The translations under genes and the position numbers were made by a program. 64,000 bases of DNA from Isoetes taiwanensis. Its lineage: Eukaryota > Streptophyta > Lycopodiopsida > Isoetales > Isoetaceae. Below, piece by piece: positions 59,289 to 64,000 of the stretch (position 1 is its first letter; every line of letters starts with the position of its first letter). The notes below the pieces were generated by a model. That model saw only the letters and a program-made list of their open reading frames with translations. It had not been told where the DNA came from and did no database searches. The DNA lies in NCBI GenBank assembly GCA_021234155.1, contig JAJEKV010000017.1:11479525-11543524 (forward strand), written 5' to 3'.

Positions 59289-59825
59289 TGATGGCAAATT
59301 TTCCCACAACCCCATCAGTGGGCCTCAAAAGGCGAGAAACCAAACCATTTTGGCATGCTGCTACATAAAATAATAACAGACGGAATTGAAACAAGAGATT
59401 GAAGAAGTAAATGGGCCAAATAACTCTTTATATAATCAATAAGAACAAGAAAATACAAGATAATGAGCTCTCCATACCTTTGAAACATAGAGGGCCTCTG
59501 AATCTATGATCAAGTGGAGGTCACCCTCTCAAGAATCGTGGAAGCAGGGAAGAGGAGGAGCTCGTGCTTCTTCAAAATTTTTATATCTTACACCTCTTTA
59601 TCTCAACCCTTAAAATTCACCTCTTAATCTCCACCCTATATTACAGCTCTTCATCTTAACCTTGAAAATACACCCCATCATCACAACCGTTAAACCATTT
59701 TTTAAGGTTTTAAAGCCACAAAATCTCCTTCAACCCCCACCCTTCTCCCCCCAATGGTTTTGTTTGCCAACTCTTTCCATGTTGACCGGGTACTAAAAAC
59801 ACGGTTAACCAAACGAAAAGGGAAT
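59289..59825 (-). repeat. 1.45 kb LTR-type unit, copy II, left part
   Basis: LTR end on the minus strand, next to the primer-like site. 59349-59785 matches 55573-55995. It is interrupted at about 59825 by the gag-bearing segment. Confidence 0.75.
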
Positions 59826-59897
59826 TTGGAAATGATTCATGTTCTTGAAGTGAGCTGTTAATGCTCCTATTGTCTAATTGCAGAGTAGTAGGAGATC

Positions 59898-60674
59898 ATG
59901 GATGCTGGTGGTGCAGGTGGAGATGGAGCTCAAGATGTAACTAATATCCTGCAAGCTATTCAGCAATCTCTGCAGCAAAGTGTGTCACAGCAAAAGACCG
60001 AGGCTGAGAAAGCAATTGACAAGGTGTTAAAGGACACCAAAAGGGAAGTTTTTACAGGAGAAAACACAACAGGAGATGATGCTGATGCTTGGCTCCGTGG
60101 AGTGGAGTTCTATTTTGATTTGATCAAGGCACAAGATTCCGTAAAAGCTCTTCTTGCTCAAGCAATGTTAGGAGGTTTTGCAAGAGTCTGGTGGGAGACT
60201 TGCCTAACTGACATGAATAAGAGACCTGGCCAAGCAACGTGGGAAGAGTTCAAAAAGGCCTTTGAGGGACATTTTACACCTCCAGGATATAAAGTTGATA
60301 AGATGAATGAGTTCTTAGATTTGACGCAAACAGGGACCGTGGCAGAATACAATGAAAAGTTTAGAAGATTGCAGTCTATTCTTGATAAAGCTAAGATGTG
60401 TGCTAGATTTGTAAAAGGACTCCATATTGATATCAAAAGTACCATGTCTGGAGTGGCATATACGGATCTAGAGGAGGTAGTAAGAATTGCCAAAAATCGG
60501 GAAGCAGACTTGGCAGAAAAAGTTGCAGTGGATACGCAAAGGAAGAGACAAGCATCTTCCTCTTGGCCAGTTGAGAATTCATATAGTCGGAGACGATCAT
60601 TTAGAGAAGAATCATTTCCAAGAGTTCTAAAATTGTTACTGTTTCGTTACACTTATTCTTACATGTTTTTCTAA
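59898..60674 (+). CDS. gag: Ty3/gypsy gag, C-terminally truncated
   Basis: 258 codons. An N-terminal Q-rich helix (LQAIQQSLQQSVSQQ) is followed by the retrotransposon-gag fold: DADAWLRGVEFYF, then FARVWWETCLTDM, WEEFKKAFEGHFTP and VAEYNEKFRRLQSIL. The match to gypsy gag is clear, and it is unrelated in detail to the other gag genes here. It ends before any zinc knuckle: after SFREESFPR the frame runs 16 codons into foreign sequence. The start MDAGGAGGDG lies 19 bases after an acceptor-like ctaattgcag, so a leader intron is possible. A long frame without stops in such a region suggests recent insertion or constraint. Confidence 0.85.
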   Translation: MDAGGAGGDGAQDVTNILQAIQQSLQQSVSQQKTEAEKAIDKVLKDTKREVFTGENTTGDDADAWLRGVEFYFDLIKAQDSVKALLAQAMLGGFARVWWETCLTDMNKRPGQATWEEFKKAFEGHFTPPGYKVDKMNEFLDLTQTGTVAEYNEKFRRLQSILDKAKMCARFVKGLHIDIKSTMSGVAYTDLEEVVRIAKNREADLAEKVAVDTQRKRQASSSWPVENSYSRRRSFREESFPRVLKLLLFRYTYSYMFF

Positions 60675-60839
60675 AGCAATACAACTTCTTATATATTCCG
60701 ACCCTGGTGTTCTTCCAATCAGCTGTAACTTACCAGGACTTACTCGACGGATGGCATGCGCTAGATCTCTGCACCTTATGCTTCTATATTTCACTTATTA
60801 TAAGCTCCTTTTATATTTATTTGTCCTTAAATAACATTT

Positions 60840-61870
60840 GTCAATAATAAGCAAACATGACAGAAAGAGGAAGAGCAAATTAAACAGAAAACCCAACAGA
60901 CGTCATCACTGGAGGAGATCTTTTTAGATCGATCTTGCCACTTTGAAGCCGCCCATGAAAAACTGTCACTGCTCAGGCCCAACTTGGCTCTCTGCAAGCA
61001 ACTTCGATTACCCTAAAGCCCAAATCGTCCCCTTTTCCAAATAGATCCTTGGCCAAATCTCCTTTGCCAATCCAATCCGGATCCTGCCAATTCGCCTCTT
61101 GAAGTATTTTCAGAAATCAACTACTTATAGAAGAAGCTTCTACTATCAATTTCGGCCTGATTCTGATGGATTTCAGTCTGTTTTGTTCTCGTTGGATCGC
61201 TTTCCAGTTCTGTCGAATGGCCATGCCAACCTATGATTTAATCCAAATCAGTCCTTGATTCATCCAAAACGGCTCCTTATCAAGTGATTCGGCCCTTTTG
61301 CAACTCAAATCGGCCTGTTATAGGTCAGTTCCAAACCCTTGCTGCAACTCATAACTTCCCAATCAAATTCCTCCTCTTACTTCCAATTTACCTCACAGAA
61401 GCTCAAATCGGCACTTTGCCAATAAATTCAACCCATTCTAGACCAAAAGATGAAGTTTTCCAGAGTGCCTCTTCAGGCTCAGACGAATTTGATACAACAG
61501 ACTAACTTTTTACCACAATTCCAATTTTTGATATCAATCCATAATATTAGCATGCACAAATCAATTCTAGACAGCTTATGCAATTCTCAGTAAATTCACA
61601 AACCCCACCTGGAAATTAGAGAGATCAATGCTGAATCTTCAAGCTCTGGATTCCGTAGCTCTGATGCAATTCCTCCAAAAAGCGCGGCCTCAACTCCACG
61701 TCTCCAAAAAGTTTCTAAAATTCCTTCCTCAATTTGCCTCTTTAATTCATAAAGCTTTTTCTTATTTTTAGCTCCATCCTACATGCATGTTCTATCTTGC
61801 ATGCATGTCAAACATGTATATACGTACATGAGTACGTATACTGGCCCATCAAGCGGCCAGGACCGTTACA
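60840..61870 (-). mobile_element. Possible LTR of a minus-oriented gypsy element
   Basis: On the minus strand, sequence ahead of 61870 reads ggacatgggtccaatttta then gaaggagagactgtaacgg, which resembles the tail of a plant gypsy polyprotein running into an LTR that starts TGTAACGG. About 1 kb of LTR-like, non-coding sequence follows leftward to near 60840, where the gag frame was interrupted. The left boundary is not defined. Confidence 0.35.
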
Positions 61871-62104
61871 GTCTCTCCTTCTAAAATTGGACCCATGTCC
61901 TCATGGGTCAATCCCAGGAACTACCATGCTTACTTAAAATATACTAACAATGGGAAGCAAAATAGACAACTGCTTTAGGCAATGAGATAGAATCCAAGCT
62001 ATTACAAACCTTACCTGGGACTCGCACTATAGAAGCTTCCTGAACACCGTCACGTGGAGCTTCTGCGGCGTAGATAATCGTTTGGTGTTGCGGAAGATCC
62101 ATTA

Positions 62105-63120
62105 TTGTGGCGCCGGTCCCCTCGACCCAAATGCTTCTACTTGTTTTTCTTTATTAGAGTACAATAGTTGGTTACTTAGGCACAATAAAGAACACAATCA
62201 AAGTTTTATTATTGAGACTTCGAACTCGAGAATATAATAATCATGTGGAGGTTTTAAGTTGTAGTCTAACACCATAAAGATAATGTAATATGTTGTGCCG
62301 GAATGGTGATCACAAAATTTAGCATAAAACCTTGGAGATGGCTCAAATGTCAAGGCAAATATCAAGAAAACTATTTTTATATCTTTCTTGGCAAAGTAGG
62401 AACAAGGGGGCGCCCAAACAAAAAATCTACAATAAAAACAAAGAAGGGGCAAGGGCGCCCAAATAAAAAATTTGTTGGAAATGAAATGATATATAGGCAA
62501 GGACAAGATAGCAACGATGAAAGGTTAAAGCAAATGGCCAAGACATACATTACGGGAAAGGATATGGTCATAGATGACAAATAAATGATAAAAATGGCAA
62601 AGGGGTAAACATGGTAAAGGTGCAGTAAAAAAAGTAATTTTTTTTTGCTTTTCTTCAATGGGTAGCAACGAACAATGGGTAGCTATAGCAGAAGCAAGAT
62701 GCGGTAGAGGAATAAAATAACTCTGGTTGCCTTTTGCAGGTATAGGACTCAACGCTTTAGTTTGGGCGGCAACAAGGGAGATTCATTGCATTCTTCAGTT
62801 ATCGAAAAACACAACTAAAGATTTTTGCTGCTTCATCCTTCTATCCAGTATAGAGCAGAGGTCCTTTATTTTTTTACCACAGAGCGGAAAGCAGAAAATG
62901 CATTGACAAAGAAAAACAGAAGCATTTCCGGATTCAAAGACTTTTCTCCTTACCGTCATCCTTTGCACCCATTCAGGGGTTTCAGTTTGCAGAGCTAGGC
63001 TGCAAATACTGAAGAAGATTAGCCACGAGATACTGTTTGCGACCTACAAGTGGACGCATGCCATCAGAAACATGCGGACCACTAGCAGCCAAATAGTCTT
63101 CTCTACATGATTCAATAAGC
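62105..63120 (-). repeat. 1.45 kb LTR-type unit, copy II, right part
   Basis: Matches 56044-56730 followed directly by 58779-59050, without the solo LTR. A second tract near 62995-63055 also occurs inverted at 55510-55567. Confidence 0.8.
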
Positions 63121-64000
63121 TTTTTTCCAGATATATTCTCTTTTATAAATAGAATAGAATAGAATTGTTTTTATCGTCCACGGAGACCAATCGGCCTATG
63201 GGACCTAATACAAAAAGCACAGCAGTCACATTACTGCCCGGATTAAAAAACCCCCGCCCCGAAGGGTTTTCGAGGGAAAAATCGTGGCAACAATAAGACT
63301 GCTGACAACGATTAAATGGTTGGATGGGGGCATATCGAGCCCCTCAAGTCCGATACTTCTGAATGTATGATCCGAAAGTGAGCGCCCGAAGTCGTGCCCG
63401 ATAACATGTGTAGCGGATCATCGCCTAATCAATCGGCATAAGCGGTCCGAATCCGATCATATGCCGGCGCTCGAAAGTGTGACACTCATCCTCAACAGCT
63501 CCCGCCCGGCAAAGACCGACAAACCCTATCTGCCGTGGCTCCCAATCCATCGACTGTGCCTCAATCCGGAGATGGTGGGCACCGTCTTGAATGGAGGCGA
63601 TATGCCCGCGCTTTTTCATGGGCGATGTGAACGTAGGTAGCGCCAGGGGCCTCGTTCTAATGTGGGATTTATGTCTTTGCTTGTAATGTGTTGTTTTGAC
63701 TTGCTCCGGGGCCCCGGAATCCCAAAGCTTGTTTGAAGAAACAAGCATCAAGGTAACATCTCAGGCTGTCGCGATCTGCCTCTGTTTCTACCTGGATGCA
63801 CATGTGCTCCTGGACATTCCATCGAGTTAGCCACTGCACTCTTTTATCCTTCCAACAATTCTTGAGTCGTTGTGGTCCCATTGCCACTGTATAAGCCAAG
63901 TGCGGTAGACGATCATCATCAATATTTACCACCTTCTGGAAATAGACGATGTGTCTATCAAGGGCAGCCACCGAAGTGGCAGGAAACCTGTCTCCTGCAA
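63121..64000 (-). mobile_element. LINE, 3' end of second ORF and 3' UTR
   Basis: The minus-strand frames 63971-63669 and 63751-63425 overlap with a one-base shift near 63715. Together they hold features of a LINE polymerase C-terminus: RLPHLAYTVAM, HHLRIEAQSMDWEPRQIGF, then GLCRAGAVEDECHTFE, where C and ED/H spacing resembles the terminal CCHC-like motif of LINE proteins. The N-terminal part, with the reverse transcriptase, would lie right of the window. The 3' end on the minus strand is near 63165, where an ATTCT-type microsatellite could be the tail. Confidence 0.6.

Larger units (their letters stand above)
59826..62104 (+). mobile_element. 2.28 kb insertion with gag and LTR-like pieces
   Basis: Copy I of the surrounding LTR has no such segment: there the flanking sequences are joined (caaacaaaaaatgggccgg). 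The insert contains a gag frame and, on the other strand, what looks like an LTR and the end of a polyprotein. It is itself a composite. I could not find clean target duplications. Confidence 0.5.

Noticed and set aside
1-64000. Bacterial, viral or organellar origin of the window
   Set aside because: No dense gene array, ribosome binding sites or organelle genes. LTR elements, hAT and LINE insertions and plant-type gag-pol fit nuclear plant DNA throughout.

Overview
The window looks like repeat-rich nuclear DNA of a seed plant. It is AT-rich, has no dense gene array, and is built almost entirely from nested LTR retrotransposons, LINE-type insertions and one hAT-type DNA transposon. The retroelements are plant Ty3/gypsy types: tandem CX2CX4HX4C zinc knuckles, a DGGS-type protease, two RNase H domains and a primer site for tRNA-Gln. 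The very long, old nested LTRs would fit a large genome such as a gymnosperm, but that is inference. I found no rRNA, tRNA, CRISPR array or confidently complete host gene.

Layout. Bases 1-10688 and 28358-39088 are two copies of one 10.7 kb block. Each copy holds, in order: a minus-oriented LTR carrying a poly(A) retroposon and a LINE 3' end; a plus-oriented LTR carrying a hAT-like element; a tRNA-Gln primer-binding site; a gag gene; and a second minus-oriented LTR facing the gag. Between the copies lie an A/G-skewed tract with a CpG-rich patch (10689-15300), a possible small gene (about 16.65-17.46 kb), a 4.4 kb tandem duplication (18413-27190) and chained LTR fragments (27191-28069).

From 39089 to 43972 I see mostly unassigned sequence with small repeats. 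A minus-strand gypsy element follows (50938 down to 44335). It has an LTR, a primer site and gag-protease-RNaseH-RT-RNaseH-integrase coding, and it is broken inside integrase. It is probably the autonomous relative of the gag-only elements. Further right come old diverged LTR pieces (50.9-55.5 kb), a pair of strong RNA-type hairpins (54.38-54.83 kb), two copies of a 1.45 kb LTR unit (one split by a 2044 bp solo LTR, the other by a segment with an intact gag ORF), and the 3' end of a minus-strand LINE at the right edge.

Two observations stand out. First, most differences I compared between the two 10.7 kb copies fall on CAG/CTG trinucleotides. That is what uncorrected long-read miscalls at CHG-methylated cytosines would look like, so many apparent gene breaks here may not be real. 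Second, the LTR ends of several different subfamilies carry terminal hairpins whose stems differ in sequence but stay paired, while a CCTGGC loop is kept. This suggests a selected structure at the LTR tips.
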